Positions 54,701 to 62,950 of a stretch of 64,000 bases of DNA are shown piece after piece (positions within the stretch are counted from its first letter, which is position 1; each line of letters begins with the position of its first letter). Position numbers and translations under genes: made by a program. This DNA comes from Strix aluco (Eukaryota > Chordata > Aves > Strigiformes > Strigidae), in assembly GCF_031877795.1 (NCBI RefSeq), contig NC_133971.1, forward strand, positions 146,501-210,500. The letters are read 5' to 3'. Below the pieces are notes generated by a model that was not told the DNA's origin, did no database searches, and saw only the letters and a list, made by a program, of their open reading frames with translations.

Positions 54701-57700
54701 AGTGTGAGGAGTCCTCCCCTAAGGAGGAAGGAGCAGTGGGACTGACCACACCCCCCATCACACCCCCCAGCCCGTGCCCCCCTGCGGGGGAAGAGAGAGA
54801 CAAATAGGGAGCAAAGCTGAGCCTGGGAAGAAGGAAGGGGTGGGGGAAGGTGTTTTCAAGACTTGCTAATGCTTCTTCCTGTCCTGCTCTGTCTGTTAAG
54901 TGTTGTTGTTGTTAATGTTTGAATTCAATGGATGTTCTTTTTCTTCCCCTAATGAGTCTGTCTTTTGCCCATGACCATAATGGATGAGTCATCCCTCTCT
55001 GTCCTTATCTCAACTCCCGAGCATTTTGTTGTATTTTCTCCTCTCCACTCCTGAGGGGGAAGGGGTGAGTGAATGGCTGGGTGGTGCTCAGTTTCCCTCT
55101 GGGCTCAGACCATGACACTCCAGCACTTCCACCCTCTCACCTGTAAAGCTCTCTGCTTAACCTCCACCCTAAATTTCACCTTGCTTCCTTCTCCCTCTGT
55201 TTTTCACATCACACAGTGCCTTAGAAGGAGAGTGTAATGTATCCTCTCTCCTCCAGACTGAGGGGTGAGGCAGAAAAAAGGGAGGAAAAAGCAGCCAGGG
55301 AGACAACAGAGAACACCGCTGTCAGGAACCAGGCAGTCGGCAGCTGAACACACGCGCTGAGACTGGTGCTGGCGTGACATACAGCGTCTTCCTACCTGCC
55401 AGCAGGGGCTGCATGTTGAATATTTCAGCATTATAGACTTCCATCTGCCCAGAGTCCTTGTCTAACACACCAACAAAGTACCTGAGAAGAACAGGATCAT
55501 GTGATTAGTAAAAGACAGTCCAACAGAAGCGACAGTTTGGAATATATGGTGCAGAGCCACGTGTATCCCCCATCCCCTGCCTCTAAAACAGGACAATTTC
55601 TCGCAGGTAAATTCCTTTTCATCCCACATTTCAGAAAGGGAAGCCCAAATGGTTTGAGCTGCTCCTCACCATGTCTCGTAACCCACCAGGGACTGGCTGA
55701 GGCTGATGAGGGTGTCACTGCACCAGTTTCTTACCCAGCCAGATCCTTTCTGACCAGTGCCTGGCCTTGCTCTGCTCTGTTACGCATCTTCCTAAAGCTC
55801 AGGACACACCTTCTGAAGACAGAACCCACCTGTACAACAGGCTGCTGGTTGCAGCTGGGGCAACAGTCTCTATGCAGTCGCTCTCAGATTTGCTGCTTGA
55901 GTACAGGGGGAGTCACAGCACCTCCCTGGCCACACAGGATCTCTGGGCAGCTCCTGCTGTCCCAGGAAGCCCAGATTCACTGACTTTCCACTCAGAATAA
56001 CCTGGGCTGTTTGCTCAGAGGTGGTTTCTGCCTTGTTTTACCCACATTAGCAGTTGCCAGTGCACAGTTTTAGGCTGACAGCTGCCAAGAGCTATGGGAA
56101 CGGATCCACTGGAAGAAATCCTCATGCACGCAGCTGAAGCAGATGTGGGAGGAAAGGGAAGAAGGATCGGGTGGGAAAGCTTGAAAGAAAAGCAAGAAAT
56201 TACTTAATTGATTCTTGCCTGCATATTTGTCCTGGTTTAACCAGGATAGGGTTAAGTTTCCCCAGCAGTGGGGGGGAGCTCTAGCCGGGTTATTCAGATA
56301 CCATGCGGAGGGTCACATCCTGGCAGGTCACATTTTTCCTGGCGCGGAGCTCAGTGCACTTGTGGTTTTGTACATCGTGCTTCAAACTGCTGTATTTGGT
56401 AGCTATTTTGCTCTGTTCATTGCTATCACTATTACTGTTATTGTTGTTATTTCTTGTGTTGCTATTGCATTGTTGTATTAAACCTTTCCTTATTTCAGTC
56501 TTGGGGCTTTGTATTTCACTCCCTTTGTGGGGGAGGGGCAGCGGCCGCGTGGTCTCAGACCTCAGCAGGGGCTAAACCACCACAATATTGGAGATCTTGA
56601 GGCATGTGCACACCGAATGCAAAACCAACACCTGAAGCCAAACATTTACCAGCAGTCAGCTTGCCTGTGTTCCTGTGGCTCAGGACCTCCCAGGGTGCAG
56701 GCAAGAACCACTTAAGCCCCTAAAATCATCTCTTAATCAGTGTTCAGAGAAAGAGCGCTAAATCCGCCTAGAAAAAAATACTGCATCAACACCTGTATCA
56801 TATGTATTCATTAAACTAAATTTATGTCTCCAAACGCAAACAGCAAAAGCCTCTTGGTGCCTTTTTTCAGCGACAGCATCTTAAACTGAAGACTGTTATA
56901 TCTGAATGCCTAGCTCTCCTGGTTTCACTTCTCAGAGAGAAGAACAAATATTAGTATTAGCATGTTTTGACGGATTATTTGCGGAGGTGAACACAGCTCC
57001 TTTTATAGAGCTACAGAATAGAATATTTCAGTTGGAAGGGACCTACAACAATCACGTAGTCCAACTGCCTGACCAATTCAGGGCTGACCAGAAGTTCAAG
57101 CATGTTATTAAGGGCAGTGACCAAATGCCTCTTCAACACCAAGAGGCCTGGGGCACTGACCCCCTCTCCAGGAAGGCTGTTCCAGGGGCTGACCATCCCG
57201 TCTGTGAAGAAATGCTTCCTAACGTCAACGTTATCCAGAACACACCAGGGCACTGACGTCTGAAAGCACCTCCTCTCCCTGACAGTTTTACACAACTCTG
57301 CTCTTCGCTCCCTCACCCCACCTGTACTTTTAACTAGTCAGACACGACCAGGTCAGTGCAGTCCAATTAGAGATGAGCTATGTGAGCAAACCTTGCGGGG
57401 CAGCTGGAGTGGCTCTACAGAGCAGAGGGCTTGGAACCAAGAGCCCAACACGCACACCACATGCACTTCAGTGCTGTGCAGGCCAGGAGGAGCCATCTCA
57501 GACACCGAAGCAGAAAAGAAACACCTTCCGGTATAACAAGGCAGGATTACTTCACATTGGCTCTCCACCCGTTTGGTGGTTCTCCTGTTAGAGAAGGAGA
57601 AATATCTCACCTACAGAATGCTAATTAGGAGGCCAGTGATATCTGCCCCAAGGCCACAAAGGTCACGCTCTTAAAGTGGGACAGGCAAAGGCTGGTGATT

Positions 57701-60700
57701 CCACCAGCACTTCCTCTTCCAGCGTGTGGCACAGACAGTTCACAGGCAGCACGGTGCTGCAGCCTGGGAGTCAGACAGTGATTAATGACCCAGGGGTTTC
57801 CTCGGCAGCAGAAGATGATCTTGGTCATTCCTTAATCTTACTTTCTTACAAACAAAGCTCTTGCTCCTAGGTTTCAGCTACATCAAATCATCTCCTCACC
57901 CCTTCCTTCACAAGATCGTTTCAGATATACCCTATTTGTACGTAACATCACAACTTCCAAAGGGACGTAGCATGCACAAACGATTCAGCTGACGGGTGCT
58001 GGAGCCTCCTGCCAAAATCCTCCTGGTTCAAATCACAGCCTCCGTGGGAACTTCTGAGCCAGCTCTGAGAAAGGCTATCGGGAACTTCGTGTCTGGGCAA
58101 CTCCTCTGCTGCCACGTCCACATTCCTGCCCCCATTTTGCCAGCATCATACCTGCATAAGGCGTCAGATGCCATAACTCCACTGCTGAAGTTATCCCCCA
58201 CATATGAAAGTCTTTCAGTTTCTGAGACCTGAAAAACAAAGAAAAATTACTGGAATACAGGGCTGTGAATAAGCTTCTCTGCCTCTGCTTTATTTTCCCT
58301 GGTGCCACAAAGCTCTAAATTCCCAGGTATCGGAAACTAGTCATGTGTAGGAAAACTTCACTTTGCTTATTTTGGGTACCTTTTGCATCAGGTCAAAATC
58401 TTTAAAAGACAGATATTTCCTGAAGCTGAAACTACCCAGGATATATACTTCTACCTCAGCTTTCACTGGGCCAGAAGATGAGGAACCACTGCAAAGAAAT
58501 CATGGGAATAGTAATTTTCATTTAGAGTTTATCAGTGTGGCAAACTTGGGTGTCACCGCTGCTAAAACGCATCGCTGTGTTGACTGCCCTACTTTAATCC
58601 AGAAGCAACAATTTGTGAAAGAAACCAGGTTTACTCACAAAGCCACTAGAGATGAGAGATCAGGCTTCTCTGCCAGTCAATTTAAGATACTCCTTCCAAT
58701 GCTTTAAGGTCCTTAACACAGCTGCTCAAAGCTTCTCTAGGCTTCCAGCCAGGACAAACCTTACAGATTTCAGACTGGGCCAAAGGCACGCGCTGGGGAG
58801 AGCCATGTTCCCCAAGTAAGGGGAACTCAGTTTGAAAATGTAATTTTCAGTGATCCATTTAAAGCTCTAGTACTGCCAAGTGACTGCAATTCACTGACTG
58901 AAAAAAAAAAAAAGAGCTAGCACTACCAGGAATGGCTCAACCTCCTAAATGTATTTTGAAATCTTTGTGTTTCTACTATATTGTAGTATATTTCCCCTCA
59001 GGATTTTAGCTGAAAAGTCATTTATTCCTTGAGTGAATCATGCATGTAAGCAGCTGTAAAACTTAGCAATGGCAGCAGAAAGCACCTTCTGACTTTAATC
59101 TTGGTTCTCTCTTGACTAAAAGAAACAGGAATCTCCTTATAATGTAATTTAACAACAACAAAAAAAAAAATTTTGATAAAGAATTCACTGTGTCAACACG
59201 ACACAACGGATTCTGCGATCAAATGGACTTGACTAGTGGTTAAGAAACAGATTTTAACTTTTGAACATTATTTCCCTTCAGGTTATTAAAATAAATCATG
59301 AACACACACAGCTTCAGTACATCCACCTTTGCCTGAGACCACACAGCCACGTATCCATCAAAATTTTCCAAATAAGCACGTATTCAGTTCTGACGGAAAG
59401 GCTACTAACTCTCACATGTCACTCTCAATATCATTAATCAAAATGAGCCATTATTTTGGTTCCTTTCTGCTCCAAGGGTCAACCCTCAGCGTCAAGCCCA
59501 AGGGGGCACGGTCTGATCCTGACACGCTCCGCAGAGACCACGGTGTCCCAACACACGGCGTGGCTGCAGGACCTCCGCCCACTTCTCCGGAGTCCAGGGA
59601 CACCCCCGGGTCCCTGCAGAGATGCAGGCAGCCCAGGCGAGGCGCCTGGCTTCTCAGCACAGGGTGAGGAAGGGCTCTCCCCTGCCCACCGCTCCCCTGA
59701 CCGCCCCGTGCTCCCCTCTTCTGCTGCCCCCCATCTCGCCCAGCCCCATGGTGGCAGCCCATGTAAGAAGCAGAACTTCCTCCGAAATCCTAGAGGTTCT
59801 GTGAAATTTGGAAGACGGTTCTCTCTCTCACACAGGCTGGGGCTAAACTCTATTTTTTTTTTAATTTGTTACAGAGCAAGGCTCCATGCAGGTTTTCCGA
59901 GCCCTGCTCGGCACACGGTAATGAAGGTGGCGGAGGAGCAGGGCAGTGGGCAGGAGTTGGAGAGGAACAGCCGCCTCCCCGAGACGGGACCACAGGGACC
60001 GCATGTCTGAGTGAGGCTTCCAGCTCCTACTCACAGGGGCTGCCATGACCACAGCCATAAGGGCAAAAAAGGGTGAAAAGTTGTCACTACCTGCTGTGGT
60101 GGGAATTACTTGTGTGTCCTCAGCAAGGGTCTGGGCGCTGCCCTCGCCCTGATCGCCAACGGCCTGGAGGCCTCCCAGTGCGCTGGTCCCTGTGGTCCTG
60201 CCCAGGCTGCACCGGACCAGCCCCAGTTACGCAGCGACCCGCGGGTGGGTGGATGGTGCCGGGGCGGCTCCCGCCTTCGCGGTCTGTTTCGGGGCAGCTG
60301 CAGCTCCCGCTGCCGCAGCCGCCCTGACCAGAGCCACCAGCGCTGCCTGTGCTCCGAGGAGCAGCCTGGTGCCACCGTGCAGTAACCCTCCTGAACATGC
60401 CCAGGACAGATACTGTATTTATCCAGGCCTGGGCGCTCAGGGCCCTTTTCCACGAATCAAGCACCCCACCAGCAGGTTTTTATGCTCTTTTTATACACAA
60501 AAATCAGAGGTTAGTGCTTTTCCAGACATGCCTATTAGATACTGATTGGTCAGTGATTAATGTACAATTATAACGCAGCTTATCTAATGCTGCTACTACT
60601 GCACGTGCTCAGGGGAAGGGTCTTCACCCACGCAGGGGGCTTTTTAACCTGGCGGTGTGGTTTTTAGTATTACAATGAAAGTGAGATGAGGAGCTAGGAA

Positions 60701-62029
60701 ATTAAAATAGGATATAGAAATTAGGCACTCAAGAAATGAAGGTATAACTTAGTTTAGAGATAAAGATGGAAGACTTAGAGATCAGACTACGGGCTAGAGG
60801 CCCATTAGTTAAAAGATAACTAAGATTGAATAGGATAATAGATCATAGTCGATGGGCCAGAGAGCAGAACAATATGGAAACCTTGATTAATGGAAGCTGT
60901 GAGGGAATGCTTCCTGATGGAATAGGAAGACAGCCCTAAAAACTGGTCAAAACCAACCCTATGGTCCGGCCTGAGTCCAGGAGGCTACAGAGACTGCGGA
61001 AGGAACGGAGGTAAAAAGTTCAACAGTGAGGAAGAGGAGCTACTTCATCTCTGTGACCCCAGCCCATGACCACCGGGACACACTGTGCAGATGCGACTAG
61101 GAGGAGACCGGGGCGGAACATATGGAAAAGACTTTCAGGCTCATTATAATACGAAGCAGGAATAGGTCATGCATATGTATAGGCATATTATGAATATGTG
61201 ATACTTTGTAGCATAAAGCCAAGACAAGGTGCCCCGAGAGGGACGCACGTTTGTGGTGGAGCGATCCCCCGTGCGCCTCAGCGCTGAATAAACATACCTA
61301 TTTTATAACCTTATAGGTTGTGAAATCTGTTTCCGCAAGTCAAAAGCAGTTCACTTTCAGGTCACTCAAAAGTCAGTTTCATTGCCAAGTTAATTAATCG
61401 AACAGTCCATTTGCCAGGTTGTCAAATATCTCATCCTCAGCACAACCCCAGACATTGTCTTTATGGCCCAGGACGTTCTGCTTATATTCTAGGGTTCAGA
61501 GATCAAAGCTTATTCTTGATAAACGTCATGGCTAATCAGGGTCATCCTGACCACGTTTCAAAGTCTCGCTCGACCAAGCCTCAAGACCTCGCGACTGTCC
61601 CCATATGAGCGGTAACTCCGGCTACGGGCAGTTACTGACCGCGGCTACCACCAAACGCCCAGCCGCGAGGGGCGGCTACAGGAACGCGCCCGCTGGGCGG
61701 GCCCTTACCAGGATCCTCCGGTGCTTCCTCCGGGGATGGGCCGCGTCCCTGTTCCGGTAGACGGCGAAGCGCAGGGAGCCGGGCCGCCGCAGCCTGCCGT
61801 TGGAGAACTGCACTGCAAGGCGGCGGGGAGAGCCCGTGAGCGCGGGCGGCAGCCCCGGGCCGCGGCAGCCCCGGGCCGCGGCAGCCCCGGTCCCCACCTC
61901 CCGGACCCCGGCCCCCTGACCCCAGCCCCCGCCCCGCAGCCCCCGGACCCCGGCCCCCACCTCACCCAGCACCGCCGACTGCTCCGCCTCGGGGTCGCCG
62001 CGGTAGCACCATGTGGCTGCGGCCGCCAT
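42634..62029 (-). CDS. POLR1E: POLR1E (PAF53), RNA polymerase I subunit, complete coding region in twelve exons (414 residues)
   Basis: A49-type subunit of RNA polymerase I in the nucleolus, partner of POLR1G (PAF49); it supports initiation and elongation on rDNA. Exons in order of translation: 61966-62029, 61709-61812, 58152-58228, 55396-55481, 53726-53781, 53221-53365, 50820-50927, 50266-50362, 49429-49562, 48201-48282, 45919-46050, 42634-42793. All junctions are GT-AG on the minus strand and the phases join to 414 codons plus TAA (human about 419). Residues 1-110 form the dimerisation barrel (VQFSNGRLRRPGSLRF, SGQMEVYNAEIFNMQPL). The middle holds the linker and the helix-rich CIEAFGTSKQKRALNSRRMN. 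Residues about 214-390 are the tandem winged-helix DNA-binding part (ILSPAEYEALQ, ARCLWFLDTLIKF, ITAYVIALALHINNFQTDLT). The tail QQKRKKMN is basic. I see no disabling change. Confidence 0.96.
44630..45504 (+). mobile_element. Endogenous retroviral LTR with adjoining primer-binding-site-like sequence
   Basis: About 875 bp starting TGTGATTGTGAGG and ending GACGTGTCA. It contains a promoter-like GGGTATAAATC (45145-45155) and a polyadenylation signal AATAAA (45419-45424) in LTR order. Directly after the end comes TGGTGCCTAACAGGGAC, which has the form of a tRNA primer-binding site, so this looks like a 5' LTR with the start of its leader rather than a solo LTR. No gag, pol or env coding sequence is recognisable next to it. 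It is sense to the plus strand and antisense to POLR1E. A remnant, old; family not certain. Confidence 0.6.
45505..45800 (+). mobile_element. Leader-like remnant beside the LTR
   Basis: Sequence from the primer-binding-site-like motif to about 45.8 kb may be leader of the same element; its right limit cannot be fixed and no protein is recognisable. Confidence 0.3.
45919..46050 (-). CDS. POLR1E: POLR1E exon 11
   Basis: Residues 318-362 (VQNLISASMKTKITAYVIAL to NDMKLQES), a winged-helix segment nearly identical to human SDSMKAKITAYVIILALHI. Phase 2 to phase 2; donor GCAG/GTGAGT on the minus strand. Confidence 0.95.
46051..48200 (-). other. POLR1E: POLR1E intron 10
   Basis: 2.15 kb intron whose left 0.6 kb contains a probable LTR (47365-48035). 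Otherwise no gene or repeat is recognised. Confidence 0.5.
47365..48035 (+). mobile_element. Probable solo retroviral LTR in POLR1E intron 10
   Basis: It starts near TGTAAAATAAGACA and ends near CTCTTTGTTTCA. The right part has the words GTGGTGGAGCGACCCCCAGT and CCAATAAAGAATCC (polyadenylation signal), the same order as in the LTR at 60656-61342 (GTGGTGGAGCGATCCCCCGT, then AATAAACAT). The two belong to related avian LTR families. No internal region is adjacent and no clear target duplication was found. The left boundary is uncertain. Confidence 0.6.
48201..48282 (-). CDS. POLR1E: POLR1E exon 10
   Basis: Residues 291-318 (PMGPECPHIISRKLMKNFT, then SLTYNNGR), phase 1 to phase 2. TYNNGR is identical to human. 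The acceptor is CTGTCCTAG. Confidence 0.94.
48283..49428 (-). other. POLR1E: POLR1E intron 9
   Basis: 1.15 kb intron. I see no gene or recognisable repeat. Confidence 0.5.
49429..49562 (-). CDS. POLR1E: POLR1E exon 9
   Basis: Residues 246-291 (HCSFVLEELKFLPTDEKSRD, then ARCLWFLDTLIKFSYLKVI), phase 2 to phase 1. Strong acceptor CTCTCTCCTTCAG on the minus strand. Confidence 0.95.
49563..50265 (-). other. POLR1E: POLR1E intron 8
   Basis: 0.7 kb GC-rich intron with nothing recognisable. Confidence 0.5.
50266..50362 (-). CDS. POLR1E: POLR1E exon 8
   Basis: Residues 214-246 (LSPAEYEALQAPAAAFVNI, TAEEIAKKTEDK), start of the winged-helix half. Phase 1 to phase 2; donor AAAG/GTAACA. Confidence 0.95.
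50820..50927 (-). CDS. POLR1E: POLR1E exon 7
   Basis: Residues 178-214 (ALIQDVAQDDVQNVSTILP, then ADKPEDVYKFED), phase 1 to phase 1. KPEDVYKFED is identical to human. Acceptor TTTCCCTCCAAAG; donor GGACA/GTATCT. Confidence 0.95.
51487..52064 (+). mobile_element. Solo LTR, avian ERVL-type, in POLR1E intron 6
   Basis: 578 bp from TGTCCTGGTGTCGGCTGGGA to GGTTTAAACCACGACA, a textbook match to a very abundant avian ERVL-type LTR. It has the family landmarks GTGTTTTGGATTCATCATGG, GATAACACACTGATGG, an AT-rich poly(A) region and TTTATCTCAACC. It is a solo LTR in opposite orientation to the copy at 27530-28090. No clear target duplication. Confidence 0.88.
52095..52565 (-). mobile_element. CR1-type LINE fragment in POLR1E intron 6
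   Basis: Minus-strand CR1 3' part. Its 3' end is on the left (CAGAATCCCAGAAGTGCTG), then GGAAAGAAGCCCTGGAGGTC, and the 300-bp core at 52167-52466 that is almost the same as 32632-32931 in inverse orientation. The 5' side fades near 52565. Confidence 0.78.
53221..53365 (-). CDS. POLR1E: POLR1E exon 6
   Basis: Residues 130-178 (MDLCIEAFGTSKQKRALNSR to AADIIDAKGVA), phase 0 to phase 1. CIEAFGT-KQKRALN-RRMN is shared with human. The methionine here is internal, not a start. Confidence 0.96.
53366..53725 (-). other. POLR1E: POLR1E intron 5
   Basis: 360-bp intron, nothing recognisable. Confidence 0.5.
53726..53781 (-). CDS. POLR1E: POLR1E exon 5 (56 nt)
   Basis: Residues 111-129 (NLIPDDMKDYQNRSFREK), phase 1 to phase 0, between acceptor TTCTTTTATAG and donor AAG/GTAAGG. 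The sequence is less conserved than its neighbours, but its place, phase and the closing REK fit the human segment that ends YREK. Confidence 0.88.
53782..55395 (-). other. POLR1E: POLR1E intron 4
   Basis: 1.6 kb intron of which more than half is an LTR (54243-55117). Otherwise nothing seen. Confidence 0.55.
54243..55117 (+). mobile_element. Solo LTR, second avian ERVL-type family, in POLR1E intron 4
   Basis: About 875 bp. It starts TGTGTTCTGGGTTGGAATG with GGTGGGTTTTGGTAGCGGGG, and has the landmarks GTGAGAAGCTTCTGGAAGCT, GATCAGTGATGGTGGC and ATAATGTATTTGAGAAGGGG. It ends with TTTGCCCATGACCATAATGG, CTTATCTCAACTCCCGAGC and CAGACCATGACA. The middle has an internal duplication (two GGAGCCCACGCTGGAGCAG-like blocks near 54590 and 54680). 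No internal retroviral genes are next to it. Confidence 0.78.
55396..55481 (-). CDS. POLR1E: POLR1E exon 4
   Basis: Residues 82-111 (YFVGVLDKDSGQMEVYNAEI, FNMQPLLA), phase 2 to phase 1. Human has HFVGILNKTSGQMEVYDAEL. Acceptor TTCTTCTCAG; donor GGCAG/GTAGGA. Confidence 0.96.
56223..56227. repeat. Left target-site duplication ATATT
   Basis: Direct copy of 56585-56589, bracketing the solo LTR. Confidence 0.85.
56228..56584 (+). mobile_element. Solo LTR with exact 5-bp target duplication, in POLR1E intron 3
   Basis: 357 bp from TGTCCTGGTTTAACCAGGAT to GGGGCTAAACCACCACA, flanked on both sides by ATATT (56223-56227 and 56585-56589). The ends are perfect TG...CA and the polyadenylation region (TATTAAACC, TTATTTCAGTC) is in place. 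The 5-bp duplication and the whole ends show a single insertion later reduced to a solo LTR by recombination. Of the LTRs in this window it is the best preserved. Confidence 0.9.
56585..56589. repeat. Right target-site duplication ATATT
   Basis: Direct copy of 56223-56227. Confidence 0.85.
57012..57250 (-). mobile_element. CR1 LINE 3'-end fragment in POLR1E intron 3
   Basis: Minus-strand CR1: TACAGAATAGAATATTTCAG at the 3' end, then GTTGGAAGGGACCTACAAC, TAGTCCAACTGCCTGACCA and CTGTGAAGAAATGCTTCCTA. 5'-truncated and moderately diverged. Confidence 0.88.
58152..58228 (-). CDS. POLR1E: POLR1E exon 3
   Basis: Residues 57-82 (VSETERLSYVGDNFSSGVM, ASDALC), phase 0 to phase 2. Human: AAETDRLSYVGNNFGTG. 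Acceptor TTTGTTTTTCAG; donor GCAG/GTATGA. Confidence 0.96.
60345..60655 (-). mobile_element. Retroviral LTR, 3' part (interrupted element A)
   Basis: Read on the minus strand this has a promoter-like GTATAAAAAGAGCATAAAAA (plus-strand about 60479-60498), then GGATAAATACAGTATCTGTC (polyadenylation region) and a GC-rich end. That is the U3/R/U5 order of an avian LTR whose upstream part would lie to the right of the element at 60656-61342. The boundary at 60345 is uncertain. Confidence 0.55.
60656..61342 (+). mobile_element. Solo LTR (element B), apparently inserted into element A
   Basis: About 690 bp from TGTGGTTTTTAGTATTAC to TTTCCGCAAGTCA, with the right-end words TTGTGGTGGAGCGATCCCCC and CTGAATAAACATACC. 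It resembles the LTR at 47365-48035 in these landmarks. No adjacent internal region. Because both flanks look like one minus-strand LTR, B is probably the younger insertion. A target duplication was not recognised. Confidence 0.6.
61343..61620 (-). mobile_element. Retroviral LTR, 5' part (interrupted element A)
   Basis: On the minus strand it carries GATTAGCCATGACGTTTATC and CTAGAATATAAGCAGAACG, words I associate with the U3 region of an avian LTR of the same kind as 60345-60655. Together with that part it would form one LTR split by element B. The right boundary near 61620 is uncertain. Confidence 0.45.
61709..61812 (-). CDS. POLR1E: POLR1E exon 2
   Basis: Residues 22-56 (VQFSNGRLRRPGSLRFAVYR to HPRRKHRRIL), phase 1 to phase 0. 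Human: VQFSNGKLQSPGNMRFTLYE. Acceptor CCGCCTTGCAG; donor CTG/GTAAGG. Confidence 0.96.
61966..62029 (-). CDS. POLR1E: POLR1E exon 1 with start codon
   Basis: Residues 1-22 (MAAAATWCYRGDPEAEQSAV), ATG at 62029-62027 in the context GTCATGG. Human begins MAAEVLPSARWQYCGAPDGS, so the start and the W-x-Y-x-G pattern agree. Donor CTGG/GTGAGG. Confidence 0.93.
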
Positions 62030-62329
62030 GACACGGGCGCGGGGGCAGAACGGTCCCTCCCGGACAGGCCCCGCCCCTCCGCCCGCCTCCCCGAGCGCTC
62101 CGCGGACGGCCCCGGAAGCAGCGGCCCCACCGGCCGGCGGGGGGCGTCCCTCAGCTCCCCCCCGCCAATCACGGCCGTGCTTGTTGCCGAGTCTCGGGGA
62201 AGGGCGGGGGGGCGACGGCGGCGTCCCTCGTCAGTAATGAGCCCGCTGATTGGTTGTCGGCCGGGTGGGCGGGCCCGCGCCACCGCCCCGCCCGCCAGCG
62301 CCGAGTGGGCCGCTGCGCGATGGCGTCAC

Positions 62330-62530
62330 TTCCGGCCGCCGGCGCGGCCGCCGCAGCGCAGGGCCCGTGGGGGCGGAGCCGCGGGCGCGGGGGACGGGGC
62401 CGCAGGGCCGAGGACGACGGGCGCGCCCGGCCCTTCCCTCCCTGCCGCCCGCCCCGCCCGCCGCCGCCCGTCCCGCCGCCGCCTGTCCCGCCTGGGGAGC
62501 AGAGGCAGCGGGGGGGGGCGGGCACCGCAG
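62330..62530 (+). other. ZBTB5: Candidate 5' noncoding exon of ZBTB5
   Basis: A donor CCGCAG/GTGAGC at 62530/62531 in the CpG island faces away from POLR1E. The identity rests on human gene order only: no ZBTB5 coding sequence is in the window. The start coordinate is arbitrary. Confidence 0.35.
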
Positions 62531-62564
62531 GTGAGCGGGGCGGGGGCGCGCGGCGGGTGACGTG

Positions 62565-62617
62565 GACGACCGGGCCGGGCCGGGCCGGGCCGGGCGGGGC
62601 GGGGCGGGGCGGGGCCG
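62565..62617 (+). repeat. GC-box-like short tandem repeat
   Basis: Four copies of CGGGC followed by four of GGGGC. It is able in principle to form a G-quadruplex and lies in the promoter island. Confidence 0.8.
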
Positions 62618-62950
62618 AGCGCGCGCGCCTGCTGCTGCTGCCGGCGGCCGCCGCTTCCCACCCCCCCCTCGCGGTGACCCCCCGGCACTGCCGGAGGCCC
62701 CACGGGAGGGCGGATACCTGGGGGGGGCGGCGGGGAGCGCAGGAGAGCGGGACACCGGTGCGGCGGGGCGGGGCGGGCGGCTCCGCTGTGCTGGAGGGAA
62801 ACCCGCAGGGCGGCACCGGGCCCCCGCCGCCAGTGTCCGTGGGCCGGGTCCCGGCGGCCGGTGGGACGGAGCTGGCGCTGGGCCCCGGGACTCCCCGGAC
62901 GGCGCTTGGCCCCGGCCTGGTCCGGGCGCACGGATCGGGGTGACATCGGC

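Larger units (their letters stand above)
55482..58151 (-). other. POLR1E: POLR1E intron 3
   Basis: 2.7 kb intron holding the intact solo LTR at 56228-56584 and a CR1 fragment at 57012-57250. The rest shows nothing recognisable. Confidence 0.55.
58229..61708 (-). other. POLR1E: POLR1E intron 2
   Basis: 3.5 kb intron. From about 60.35 kb rightwards it is mostly LTR sequence, apparently nested. The left 2 kb contains poly-A runs (58901-58912, 59160-59169) and no recognised gene. Confidence 0.55.
61700..62950. promoter_or_regulatory. CpG island, probable divergent promoter of POLR1E (-) and a plus-strand gene (ZBTB5 by synteny)
   Basis: CpG-dense, GC-rich, no TATA box, with POLR1E exons 1-2 at its left side. 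To the right are repeats of CGGGC and GGGGC (62570-62615), which are GC boxes or Sp-factor sites in form, and a plus-strand donor at 62530/62531. In human, POLR1E and ZBTB5 are head to head, which supports a shared promoter here. Confidence 0.7.

Noticed and set aside
58010-58040. GGTTCAAATCACAGCC considered as a tRNA T-arm
   Set aside because: No matching acceptor, D or anticodon arms upstream; it lies in a POLR1E intron next to exon 3.
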